A stretch of DNA of 64,000 bases from Hemibagrus wyckioides (lineage: Eukaryota; Chordata; Actinopteri; Siluriformes; Bagridae). Numbering within the stretch: position 1 is the stretch's first letter; the number at the start of each line of letters is the position of its first letter. The notes beneath the pieces are model-generated. The model had not been told where the DNA came from and did not search any database. It saw only the letters and a list, made by a program, of their open reading frames with translations. Shown one piece after another: positions 49,028 to 58,678 of the stretch. Both the position numbers and the translations under genes were made by a program. The stretch is taken from assembly GCF_019097595.1 (NCBI RefSeq), contig NC_080720.1:16522352-16586351 (forward strand). The letters run 5' to 3'.

Positions 49028-51755
49028 ATGGATAAAACCCGAATCCTGATCGTATGTTTCGCTGTTTTGGGATTTGGTGGAGGATGTGATGGTGAGTAAA
49101 TGATTGTTTACATCGGCGATATTCGGGTTCCGTGTTTATTTATTCGGTCGCGGTGAAATTTGGCATTAACTACAACAACATGGCGCTCCTTCTATTCCGA
49201 AGCTCGGTAGCTAACTCGCTAGCAAAGCGGGCTTCCTTTATGTTTGGGGTGTTGGTTTGTTTTCCAGGGTATAATGAACATTTGTGGTGTGGGTTTTATT
49301 TATTAGTCGTTATCTTAAAGCTAACCTTTACTCTGTGTCTCAGGTGATGAGACTCTGGAATGAGGCTAGTTTAGCCAGTTATAGTTAGCATAGGCTATCA
49401 ACGAGCTCTCTGTAGAGATGTAAAGTGTACTAACCAGCTATTATCATTTGTAATGTCGAATTTATGCTTTGTTTTTACGAAACTGAAGCTAATGACATTT
49501 AAAAATATATTCACACTTGAGTTACACGGGCCGCCGAAAACTGTACTAAGGACTTCAGGCCTTCACGTGCATTTACGGAAGCCCAGAGAGGCCATGTGAT
49601 ATTATTGTTTTTTGCTTTTGTTTTCTCGTGATCACGACATAATCAGAACCGCGGTGAAGTTAGTTTGATATTCGGACATTAGACGGACATTCGGAAGCGG
49701 TAGTTTAGGGACCGCCGACAAATTTCTGTATGACTGAAATGTGGTACTTGTTACTTAACTGACTACGTTCCCCAGTTATTCTAATTTCTTCTTAAATATA
49801 CATATGGCATGCGGCATTGCAAACAGCATTTGTTTATTTATAAATAAAAATTGAATTAATTTATAGTATTAATTATGTATCATGTGAATTAATTTGCTAT
49901 CATTAATTTATTTTTTATTAAAAAAAAAAATTTCTTCAATAGCTTCTAGGTCATGTGACCCTGTGACCCCAAATCTAGTACCAAAATGATCTACTTGCAC
50001 ACCTCCACAGGGTACACCTCTTTGTATCCCAAAGAATCTCTTCTTTTATTTTAATTTTAATTTTTAAAAAACACTATTTTTTCAATAGCTTCTAGGTCAT
50101 GTGACCCTGTGACCCAAAACTAGTACTATAATGATCTACTTGGACACCCCTCTTCTTATCCCAAAAAATATCTGCATTGATTTTTATTCATTTGTTTATT
50201 TTCATTTGTTTAACTCCTTTCATATATAAATAAACAAGTCATTTTTATCACGATTACACACTGTTTTTTATTGTTATTACACAATAGTCTTCTTAAACAC
50301 ACAAGCAGCATTTAAATATTTTTTTTTTCTGGCTGCTTTAATTAATCAAATTAAGGGCACTAGTGCTGTTATCATGTTATCAAACAAAAGAGACAGACTT
50401 CACTCCTTCCTGATGACCAGTGAACACATTAGTAATGGAGCTGAGTGGCAGGACAGCCCTGAGGTCTGCATGGTCACTGTGTGTTCACCTGAGAAACACG
50501 ATCCTCTCTGAGATGATACTAACATCCGAGCTGGACTGTGCTACGCCCTGTGATGAGGGCTTTGACTTCAAGATGAGGGCAGATTCACGGGGGTGCAATG
50601 TTTATTCATAAGGGACAGAGAGAAAAGATTGATCCATCATAAGGGCAGAAATGGACGTGCACTCACACCCTACCTCTCTCTCTTCTCTCTCTCTCTCTCT
50701 CTCTCACGCTTTCTTGCCCCTAAAAGAACTACAACACAGGCTTTCCAGATTTGGCACTAGATTATCCAGTCTGGCCAAGGAACATAGTGGTAGTGTCTGG
50801 ACACGTGGTTTGGCTCAGTTCTTATTCAGTCAAAACATGCTCATGTACAGACACTATTTGATCTACATGTACAGTGTATTTGTCTTCATGTTAAATCTGT
50901 CTTATTAGACAAAAGACTATAAACCCAGAGGCCTTTTCAAGAAATCTTGCTTTTTAGTAATATTCAGTTCTGAGGGGGTGGGGTTGGGGGTATGTTATCT
51001 GTATTAATATCAATATAAACAGAATAATTTGATTTGGTGATGTCTAGAGCCAGAATGTGCAGTTTTATTTCTCAAAAAGACAAAATCTGGGAGTTTTGAC
51101 ACAGTGTTTCTGATCTAATGTGACAACTTTATGAAAGATTTTGAATTAACACATTCAGACTGTGTTGTTGTTTCATTAGATGTGTAGATATTTTATTTTA
51201 TTGTTCTTGACATGTTTCTAAATCATTTGTTTAACCAACACTCTCAGTTCTTCCTTGTTGTATTGGTAGCATGCAGCCATGCTCTTGATAAATCAGTGTT
51301 TATCCTCACTGTGATTATTCTTGTTGAGGAAATAAAGTACAGACAGGATCACAAGTACCATTAGCTTCTGCTGGTTCAGGTGGTGTATGAAAGCGATACA
51401 GCAGTATACTGAAGTCTGAACTCTCTGTTCTATGAGGAGATAGTGAGCAGCACTGTAGGTTTTTAAAGAGTGTTTTCACAAGTCCATGTCTCTCCCGTTC
51501 TCTCTCTAGGTCTGTTGTGTAATTGCACCACGTCTCAGTGTGAAAAGAATGGCTACCGCTGTGAGACAACGGGGGCCTGCATGGCTTCAGCCTCCCTTAT
51601 TGATGGCCAGGAGCAGCACATGCGAACCTGTATTGACAAAGAAAAGCTGGTTCCTCCTGGGCAACCCTTCTTCTGCCTGAGCGTCGAGGGTCTGCTCAAC
51701 ATCCACTGCTGCTATACGGACTACTGCAACAGTGTGGACCTCAAGGTGACCTCAG
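49028..51755 (+). CDS. acvr1b: activin receptor type-1B (ALK4) homologue, exons 1-2 only
   Basis: Type I TGF-beta-family receptor for activin/nodal-type ligands, at the plasma membrane. Two coding exons are seen: 49028-49091 (start ATG, signal peptide MDKTRILIVCFAVLGFGGGC) and 51510-51755 (82 codons), joined in phase 1 with GTGAGT donor and TCTCTCTAG acceptor. Exon 2 encodes the extracellular three-finger domain with ten cysteines in the family pattern: LLCNC, QC, RC, AC, RTC, FFC, then the HCCYTDYCN box. RTCI, KLVPPGQPF and CCYTDYCN match ALK4 better than other type I receptors. It ends with a good donor (TCAG/GTAAGT), so more exons are expected, but no transmembrane, GS or kinase exon is visible in 51756-64000. 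It is either a gene with a long intron 2 or a copy broken by the duplication that starts 168 bp after this donor. Confidence 0.85.
49648..49705 (+). repeat. segment shared with the loop of the 61.5 kb palindrome
   Basis: ACCGCGGTGAAGTTAGTTTG and, after a gap, CGGACATTCGGAAGCGGTAG resemble 61762-61806 (ACCGTGGTGAAGTTAGTTAT, CACACGGAAGCGGTATTTT). It lies in intron 1 of acvr1b and may be a remnant of the same element. Confidence 0.55.
49930..50170 (+). repeat. diverged tandem duplication, period about 146 bp
   Basis: TTCAATAGCTTCTAGGTCAT and the following GTGACCCTGTGACCC...CTAGTAC..AATGATCTACTTG occur at about 49935 and again at about 50081. It lies within acvr1b intron 1. The near-palindrome GGTCATGTGACC in each unit contains an E-box-like CATGTG, which may be coincidental. 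Confidence 0.75.
50171..51509. other. remainder of acvr1b intron 1
   Basis: No additional exon supported; a CT run lies at about 50674-50704. The frame at 50420-50611 has no recognised domain or splice context. Confidence 0.5.
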
Positions 51756-51923
51756 GTAAGTGTCCTACTCACTACGTAGGGTTCCAACTCAGCCTTCTGT
51801 CTAGCTATTCTATTTAAGCAATAAAATGTAACATGATGTCCATATTTAACTAATATAAGGTGCTGGTATAGGAAAATAGTTTATAGTAGGGTGGAATTAT
51901 CATACTTTTTATCATTTTATAGT

Positions 51924-52131
51924 TACAGTGGGTGTGGGTGATTACTTTGCCACACATGAATGTTGGAAATTCCCTCTGATATTCACAGGATTGGGTGCTC
52001 AGAGATACAACGATGAGCAGCCACAGTATCCGGTGTTTCCCAAACTCCTGAAGATTCTCCTGAGAAAATACAATTCACAAGCAAACAAAATTGTACTAAA
52101 TGGACCAGCGACCAACACATCTGACACCGCC
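51924..52131 (+). repeat. duplicated block 1, downstream copy
   Basis: Nearly identical to 1125-1331. It starts abruptly 168 bp after the acvr1b exon 2 donor at the shared motif CAGTGGGTGTGG, which marks the left boundary of the duplicated mosaic. Confidence 0.85.
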
Positions 52132-53048
52132 TGAGAGGCAGCTTTGATCAGTGACAAACTGACAAGAGCTGGAAAATACAGGCACAGATTGCCTACACAC
52201 TGTGTGTAACTGCTGCCTTTATATTGTTTATACAATTTATATTACAAAATTTACATTTTGTAAAACCATTTAGTAGTTAAGCTGTGTTTATTTGTACTTT
52301 TATACATTGTTTTGTTTGTCGTATGTTTTGATATCTTTATTCTGAAGACTTGTTTGGGGGTCGCGTGTGGATGCTGATTTAGCAGGGGTTTTTTTGGTCA
52401 AAAAAGTTAGCAGCGAGCACGGACATTACGGATGCTTCGTTACAAGTTTGTTGCAGCCATAAAAGGCGTAAAGTATTACAAAGAAGAATAAAAGACTATT
52501 TCCCTTCTTCATTGCATGCAGCCAATGAGGTATTTGTTTTTGTCATTATTTTATGCCTGTAAATCTCCATTTCACATTTTCAAGGTGAATTTAGTGTTTG
52601 TTGTATTCGTTACCAATGTGTTTAGTTTTCACGCTGGATTTGAGGAACTTCTTCGAATAAACCAGTTGCAAGAAAACCACTTGTGTCTGTACGTGCTTGG
52701 AGGGAGATACACTGTGATGGGTTTTAAATACATTTAAACAAACTGGTGAACCTGTGATGCGTCATGTCTCCAATAAAAAATGTAAATGTAGTCAATCCAT
52801 CAAGATGTTTCAGACATTCAAGCTTTCTTTCTGTAGTTTGGCATCAGGGATATGAGGCTAAAGCTGGCAGCATATACTGCAAGTTTGTTATACACATAAA
52901 TGACTAATTTGCTTGGTGCAAATGTAATAAGTGCTGGTAGCTTAATATATTTTGACAGATGACTACATTTGGTGTCGGTGACAGATTTCTGCTGAAGCTG
53001 TTCCATGAAAGATTATATCAACAAACAAATGATATATTGTGCCAGGAT
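52132..53048 (+). repeat. duplicated block 2, downstream copy, split by a solo LTR
   Basis: 52132-52204 and 52712-53048 together match 1836-2255. The break is exactly at the CTGTG target duplication of the LTR. The block then joins block 3 at CCAGGATG/AAATGAAATC. Confidence 0.85.
52205..52711 (+). mobile_element. 507-bp solo LTR with 5-bp target duplication
   Basis: Starts TGTAAC and ends GATACA (the TG...CA ends of LTRs), flanked by CTGTG at 52200-52204 and 52712-52716. The paralogous site (1913-1917) has a single CTGTG and no insert. Internally there is an AATAAA-type signal near 52486-52494 (AAGAATAAAAGAC), consistent with an LTR R region. No internal retroelement genes are present, so it is a solo LTR left by recombination between two LTRs. 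Orientation is inferred from the AATAAA signal. The retroelement family is not identified. Confidence 0.88.
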
Positions 53049-53205
53049 GAAATGAAATCTCACACTCCCTCTAGAACAGCGTCATCCATCAGCTGCTGCT
53101 ATTTTGGCTACAGTAAACCTCTCATCTCCACACAGTTACTTAGAGGTCAGGGGGTCACAGGACAGCAGTTTACATCAACATCACACTTACACACAGATAC
53201 ACTTA
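53045..53205 (+). repeat. duplicated block 3, downstream copy
   Basis: Matches 5803-5960 with a few changes and a small deletion, then runs into a TA/GT microsatellite where the upstream locus continues with other sequence. Confidence 0.8.
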
Positions 53206-53287
<82 letters not shown>

Positions 53288-53290
53288 TGA
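53206..53290. repeat. (TA)n(GT)n microsatellite at a deletion junction
   Basis: About 32 bp of TA, then about 40 bp of GT, then GAGAGAG. It sits where the equivalents of about 5.96 kb and 38.71 kb are joined. Both upstream breakpoints lie near GA/CA simple repeats, suggesting repeat-mediated deletion of about 32.7 kb. Confidence 0.85.
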
Positions 53291-53299
53291 AAGAGAATG

Positions 53300-54690
53300 T
53301 ATATATAAAACATGAATTGTAGAGCAAGAACTAGTAGAATTTAAGTTGTGTTTAAATCTTCTGTTTTAATTTTATTATGAAAACAACCCAGTCAGGTCAT
53401 ACTACATATAGAAAACATTATTACATAAGAAATCTTATTTAAATTCAATTCAATTCAATTCATTTTGTATAGCGCCTTTTACAATGAACATTGTCTCAAA
53501 GCAGCTTTACAAAAGAAGAAAAACAGAGAAAGGGGAGGGGAAAAATGAAAATAAATAAATAAAAATAACTAAATAACTAGAAATAAGAGTAAATCATTAA
53601 ATTTAATAATTAAACTATTTTATCCCCAATGAGCAAGCCTGTGGCGACGGTGGCAAGGGAAAAACTCCCTGGGATGGAATAAGGAAGAAACCTTGAGAGG
53701 AACCAGGCTCAGAAGGGAACCCATTCTCATTTGGGTGACACTAAACAGTAAATAATGTAACTGTAACTGATTAATGTCCTTTCTACAACAGCAATCAATG
53801 GCCCATGGGCTATAAAGGAACTATTAGGTCAGTGTAGTTTCTAAGGTCATTATAGACACTAATTCTTTGCTGTCACAAGCTGACAGATGTAATGGCAGGT
53901 CTCTGACTGTATGAAAGTCCCCAAGTGGCTGTCTCCTGGTCCACACAGATCCATCCACAGCATCAGTGGGCACCAACAAGCGACGAGACTCTGACCAGGG
54001 GTAGGGCAGTGGTCACAATGGAACTGGCAAACAGTGGGAGCTCAGGAGTGGGGTGTATAGCTCGACAGAGAAAGACAGAGAGAGAAAGATAAAGATATTA
54101 AGTATGAAGGTGTCCCAAAACAAAAATGTGGGTCAATGCAAATGAAGCACATCAAATGCAAATTACAGTGTACCTTATACAAAGATCACTACATTTTACA
54201 TGAAGAATCAAAGAAATATATAGTTACTGCTTCATATAAATATTTCTAGCTTAGTGTTTCCACTTTCTGGTTTCTCGAGGTCACTATACATTTTAGTGCT
54301 TTTTTTGTCTCCCATTATATGTAATTCAACAAGTTTAGCTATACTACACAGCCTCCTGAATCTGTCTTTTCAACTCCTCCTGTATAAATGAATATGGCAT
54401 TGATAACAGCCAACATTAATCCTTTCACATCTTTTAGATATAATCAGAATATACACACAGAGAATATAATAGTTTATACACATAAAATATCATAGATTGT
54501 TCCACAAAGTACATTGTTAAGCATGCAAAGTTTCATTTACTTGAAATAGAAAAAAAACATGATAGACTTTTAGAAGCTATGAGTTAGTAATGTACCTTTC
54601 TGGATCGATTCATCAATGTTTCAGACAATACCCATATAAATCCATGTTTTGGCGATGAAAGCCTAGAGTAACCTTGATAATACACAATTA
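53300..54690 (+). repeat. duplicated block 4, downstream copy with insertion
   Basis: 53300-53445 and 54106-54690 match 38714-39530 with small deletions (for example the stretch equal to about 39014-39270 is shortened). The two parts are separated by the dispersed repeat at 53446-54106. Confidence 0.8.
53446..54106 (+). mobile_element. dispersed otophysan repeat, about 660 bp, absent from paralogous site
   Basis: Starts with (TCAAT)n then TTTTGTATAGCGCCTTTTAC and GTCTCAAAGCAGCTTTACAA, and continues AACTCCCTGGGATGGAATAA, GAGAGGAACCAGGCTCAGAA, GTGACACTAAACAGTAAATA. The paralogous sequence at 38830 is uninterrupted (TATTTAAATCAAGGTGTCCC), so this is an insertion. There are no coding frames; its class (SINE-like or DNA element) is uncertain. 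A decayed piece is at 39797-40010. Confidence 0.8.
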
Positions 54691-54692
54691 TG

Positions 54693-55035
54693 AACATTAA
54701 ATATTAGAAGTTAGACTTTTATCTGAAAAATAAGATTTTCTGACATTTTTATTGCTGTCCCGCTCAAGGGCTGTAAGGTATTTTAGTCACGTGGTGGGAA
54801 AGACCGATAAGTGCGTCGTCACATTAGAGTATCGCGAGAGCTGTTCTAGCGCATATATCTCCAGCGCACACTCTCGCGGTATTTTGGCGTGTGTGTGTGA
54901 CACATCTCGAGCCCCGAATGAATAGCCCTAGCGACGCCCCTGCTTACAGCCCTTGAGCGGGACAGCAATAAAAATGTCAGAAAACACAACAATCTTATTT
55001 TTCAGATAAAAGTCTAACTTCTAATATTTAATGTT
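54693..55035. mobile_element. inverted-repeat (foldback/MITE-like) element
   Basis: Arm 54693-54777 (AACATTAAATATTAGAAGTT ... CAAGGGCTGTAAG) is the inverse of 54943-55035, identical by eye except for an 8-bp insertion in the right arm. The 165-bp spacer is GC-richer, with CpG-containing segments (GTGCGTCGTCAC, TATCGCGAGAGC). No coding frame; no clear target duplication was found. Confidence 0.85.
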
Positions 55036-56060
55036 AACACAGTTGATAAAAGTAGGCTAACAAATGTATGTTGTGTCAAAAAGGAGGCCCACTGTCTTTG
55101 AGTCTAAAAACCCCTGACATATAGGACCCGTTTGATTATTATTCCATACCCAAGAGGTAGAAAAGCCTTAAATTAAATAAGCCTAAAGATAGATCTAAAT
55201 AAAATATAAACTGTTAAAGCACTAAGACATTACAGTCTGAACATCATGACTTTCTATTATTCAACTAATGCAGTATTTAAGTTAAAATACAGACATGGTT
55301 TAGGTGAACAATGGGCCAGAACAGACTCCATCTGTTGGCTGTTCTGTCAATAGAAAAGGAATTCTCAGCACTATAAATAGTAGTATGGTGATTGACTCAA
55401 GTCTCGGAGATACTCTCTGATGATTCCACCCTCAAAAAAAATAGTATAGAAAAGTCACCAAGAGCATGACGTAGACAAGATATAAGCAGCAAGACAGATG
55501 AGAGATGAGAGAACAATAAGAGAAGAGAAGCTGTAAAAAATAAAAAAATAAACAAAGAATAATTCATACATAATTAATTTGTCTTTATTATTAAACAATA
55601 TTACATAAAAATGCTCTTACAAAACTTGTTATTCTTGCTTACCCCCTCTCCCTAAGTAGCCCCCTGATGTTTCAGGCTCAGCCCCTGATGTTTTCAAATC
55701 CTAGATACGCCCCTGGTCACTATCCAGCATCATTTGAAGGTGGGACTTCCTTTTCTGACACATGGTCGCAGGAGCACATGGTGTGAGATGAAGGTAAGAT
55801 TATTTACTTTGGTAATCTAATTTAAAATGACATTAACTGTAAATTAAAAATATATGTGCATGCATGAAGGCATAAAGAAGATTTTCGTCATGGTTTAATG
55901 TTTTTTTGGTACTTTGCATGTTTAGAAATTAAGTTTTTCTTTTTGTTGCCTCAAGGCAACGTTGTGTGATAAGGGGTAGTTTTTAAGGAAGTTTTTGCTG
56001 ACAATGTGTTTTGATGTCATCACAAGTATTTATGGATAATATAAATCTAATTTTACTTCT
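55036..56060. other. non-coding, nothing recognised
   Basis: AT-rich. No exon, RNA gene or named repeat supported. Confidence 0.4.
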
Positions 56061-56640
56061 TTTAACACATTGTGCCAAAAAAAATGGACATAAAGTTGTT
56101 CTTTGGAAAGCAAGAGCAGAATTGGAATGTTAGGCAAATCATATCTGACAGTGAGTACAGTGAGGAGGAGCGGAATGGAGAAAAAAGGTTTATGCAGAAG
56201 AGGAAAAATAATTTTCATTTAGGGTTTGGATTGTTGAGCTCATTTGTACACAACCAAGTCTAATGAGTTGATTTATTTCCTGTAGCAGAATGGTTGTGAT
56301 AGATTTATGCAGCAGACAGCATAAAGAAATAGTAGTCAAATGTCACACTGTTTTATTTTTGCTGTGCTTTCATTGGCACTGGAAACTTACATTCTGTATG
56401 TTTTTATAGATAGTCAAGATAGATGTAATACCACAGAGGATGATGAAGGTGAAATTCTGTCTGAAGATGATGAAGTTCTTTCTAAACCCCTTGATGGAAA
56501 ACATGTCTCACCACTGTGCCTCCAGTTCACCCTGAATGGTTACAGATCCCTCCATCAGCTGGTGAAATTCTGTTTCAAACTACTTCACTCTGATGACCTC
56601 TATGATCTTATTGTTCATATTTTGGTGTGATTTATACACA
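56061..56640 (+). other. possible decayed transposase-derived reading frames
   Basis: Two adjacent plus-strand frames start MPKKMDIKLFFGKQEQNWNV (56072) and DSQDRCNTTEDDEGEILSED (about 56411). The small N-terminal 'MDIKxFF' patch plus acidic runs resembles the N-termini of some DNA-transposon-derived proteins (hAT or piggyBac type). No catalytic core follows, so this is tentative. No gene called. Confidence 0.25.
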
Positions 56641-56745
56641 TGGGTTTGTGCATTCTGACCTTTGGAGGCTTTATTATGTCAATTTTATGATGAAACATGA
56701 AAAGACTTTAAAGGTCATCTGTCTTGTTCTGATCATGGTAAATAC

Positions 56746-57343
56746 ACTACATTGCCAAAAGTTTTGGGACATCTGCCTTTACATGGACATGAATTTTAAT
56801 GACATCCCATTCTTAATCCGTAGGTTTTAATATGGATTTGGCCCGCCCTTTGCAGCTATAACAGCTTCAACTCTTCTAGGAAGGCTTTCCACAAGGTTTA
56901 GGAGCGTGTTTATGGGAATGTTTGACCATTCCACTAGAAGTGCATTTGTGAGGTCAGGCACTGATGTTGGACAAGAAGCTATAGCTCATAGTTTCTGCTC
57001 TAATTCATCCCAAAGGTGTTCTATTGGGTTGAGGTCAGGACTCTTTGCAGGCCAGTCAAGTTCCTCCACACCAACTCACTCATCCATGTCTTTATGGACC
57101 TTGCTTTGTGCACTGGTGTACAGTCATGTTGGAACAGGAAGGGGTCATCCCCAAACTGTTCCCACAAAGTTGGGAGAATGAAATTGTCCAGAATGTCTTA
57201 ACGAAACATTCTTTCACAAATGTTTGGAGAAGCAGTCTGCATGCCTAGGTGCTTGATTTTATACACCTGTGGCCATGGAAGTGATTAGAATACCTGAATT
57301 CAATGATTTGGAGGGGTGTCCCAAAACCTTTGGAAATACAGTG
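56746..57343 (-). mobile_element. internally deleted, rearranged Tc1-like element
   Basis: Ends CACTACATTGCCAAAAG and TTTGGAAATACAGTG with TA flanks. From the plus strand's left end it reads the C-terminal transposase in reverse (AAGGTGTTCTATTGGGTTGA, TTTATGGACCTTGCTTTGTG), then jumps at about 57200 to the N-terminal/5' region (TTCTTTCACAAATGTTTG, CTTGATTTTATACACCTGTG), so the middle of the transposase is deleted. Non-autonomous relic. Confidence 0.85.
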
Positions 57344-57899
57344 TATAAACACAACTAGACTGAAATATACCCGTATGATATGCAACTAATTGTTAAACAT
57401 GAATTAACTAAGGAAATCAGTAGATATCAGTTTATAACAGGCTCAGCAGTATCACTCTCAGTTATGATCAGTTAATTCAATAAAAAATTCATTAGGCAAG
57501 AGGAATTTAGGGAGAAACTTGTTAATTAACTGATGAGAAACTGAACAACTGTGTTTACTCTAGTGATCCACTGTGGGCCAGCAGAGCCAGCATCCAAGCA
57601 CACCTTCTTTAATGCATCAGTTGCATTTCTGGGTTTAAAATGCGAGTTAAAGCAGGAAAATCACCAAACTGGATGCTGGCCTTTCAGGACTGGAGTTTGT
57701 ACCTACGGATTAGTTTATAATCAGTGTCCATCTGCTGTGTGACAGACATACGAACATGTGTTTTAAATGTGGGGTTGGTTGTCTATATTGAACCAGGGCA
57801 AGAAGACACAGAGTAAGTGTGAAGACACAGTGTGAGAGTGTGTATGCATGAGAGAGTGACGCAGAGAGCAGTATGTCATCCTTTGCTTATATCTGCATG
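57344..57899. other. non-coding, nothing recognised
   Basis: No exon or repeat that I can support. Confidence 0.4.
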
Positions 57900-58400
57900 T
57901 AGACATACAGTAGGGAATGCTGCTAGAAAAATGACAGTGATCCGAAACACACCAGCAAGTCCACCTCTGAATGGCTAAAAAAAAATTATGTTTTGGAGTT
58001 AGCTACCTAGTTAAAGTCCAGACTTAAATCCGATTGAGATTCTGTGGCATCACTTTAAACAGACTGTTCATGCTAGAAACCCTCCAATGTGGCTGAATTA
58101 AAACAATTTAAAACAATTCTGGAAAGAAGAGTGAAGCAAATTTCCTCCAGAGTGATGTGAAAGACTCATTGCCAGTTATTGCTTATGCTTGATTGCAGTT
58201 GTTCCTGCCGAAGGGGCCACAAACAGGTTATTAGGTTTTGGGGGCAATTACTTTTTCACATAGGGCCAGGCAGGTTTGGACAGTTTTTTACCCTTAATAA
58301 ATGATATCATAATTTAGAAACTGCATTTTGTATTTACTCGCATAATTATCTTTGTATAATAAAACTGATGATCCGAACCATTTAAGTGAAAAAAAAACCT
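57900..58400 (+). mobile_element. third Tc1-like subfamily, decayed 3' half
   Basis: Recognisable from transposase codons for GSDPKHTS-like, 'SPDLNPIE'-like (AGTCCAGACTTAAATCCGAT) and 'NVAELKQF'-like segments, and from the characteristic 3' region GGGGGCAATTACTTTTTCAC, CACATAGGGCCAGGCAGGTT. Several frameshifts and stops. The N-terminal half is missing. It is distinct from the 41 kb subfamily. Confidence 0.75.
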
Positions 58401-58472
58401 TTTCTTTTTACACTGTATATATATATATTTTAGAGATAGACGGCCATGTTTTTTTAGGGTGAGGGGAATCAC

Positions 58473-58484
58473 TGCGCATGCGCA
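58473..58484 (+). promoter_or_regulatory. NRF-1-type palindrome upstream of the 58.7 kb gene
   Basis: TGCGCATGCGCA, a perfect palindrome containing the NRF-1 consensus GCGCATGCGC (58474-58483), followed by GCGCAGTGACGCAG (CRE/AP-1-like TGACGCA). It lies about 195 bp upstream of the proposed start codon and in one of the few CpG-dense spots of the window. Promoter function is inferred. Confidence 0.55.
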
Positions 58485-58678
58485 CTGCGCAGTGACGCAG
58501 AACACTTGACGTAATGTTTGTGTTTAAACTGTGTTTCCTTTTAAACAGTAAGGTGTTGAGGTTGAGAAGATCGCAAGACTTGGCTTATCCTTTGCTTTGT
58601 GATTTTTCTACACGCCTGTTTGGGATTTCTTCTAACTCCGTTACTGGACCTGACTCCTACACCGACTCTACAACAGTG

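Noticed and set aside
50420..50611. 63-residue plus-strand frame in acvr1b intron 1 considered as an alternative exon
   Set aside because: No paired acceptor and donor in phase with exon 1 or 2, and no similarity to the receptor.
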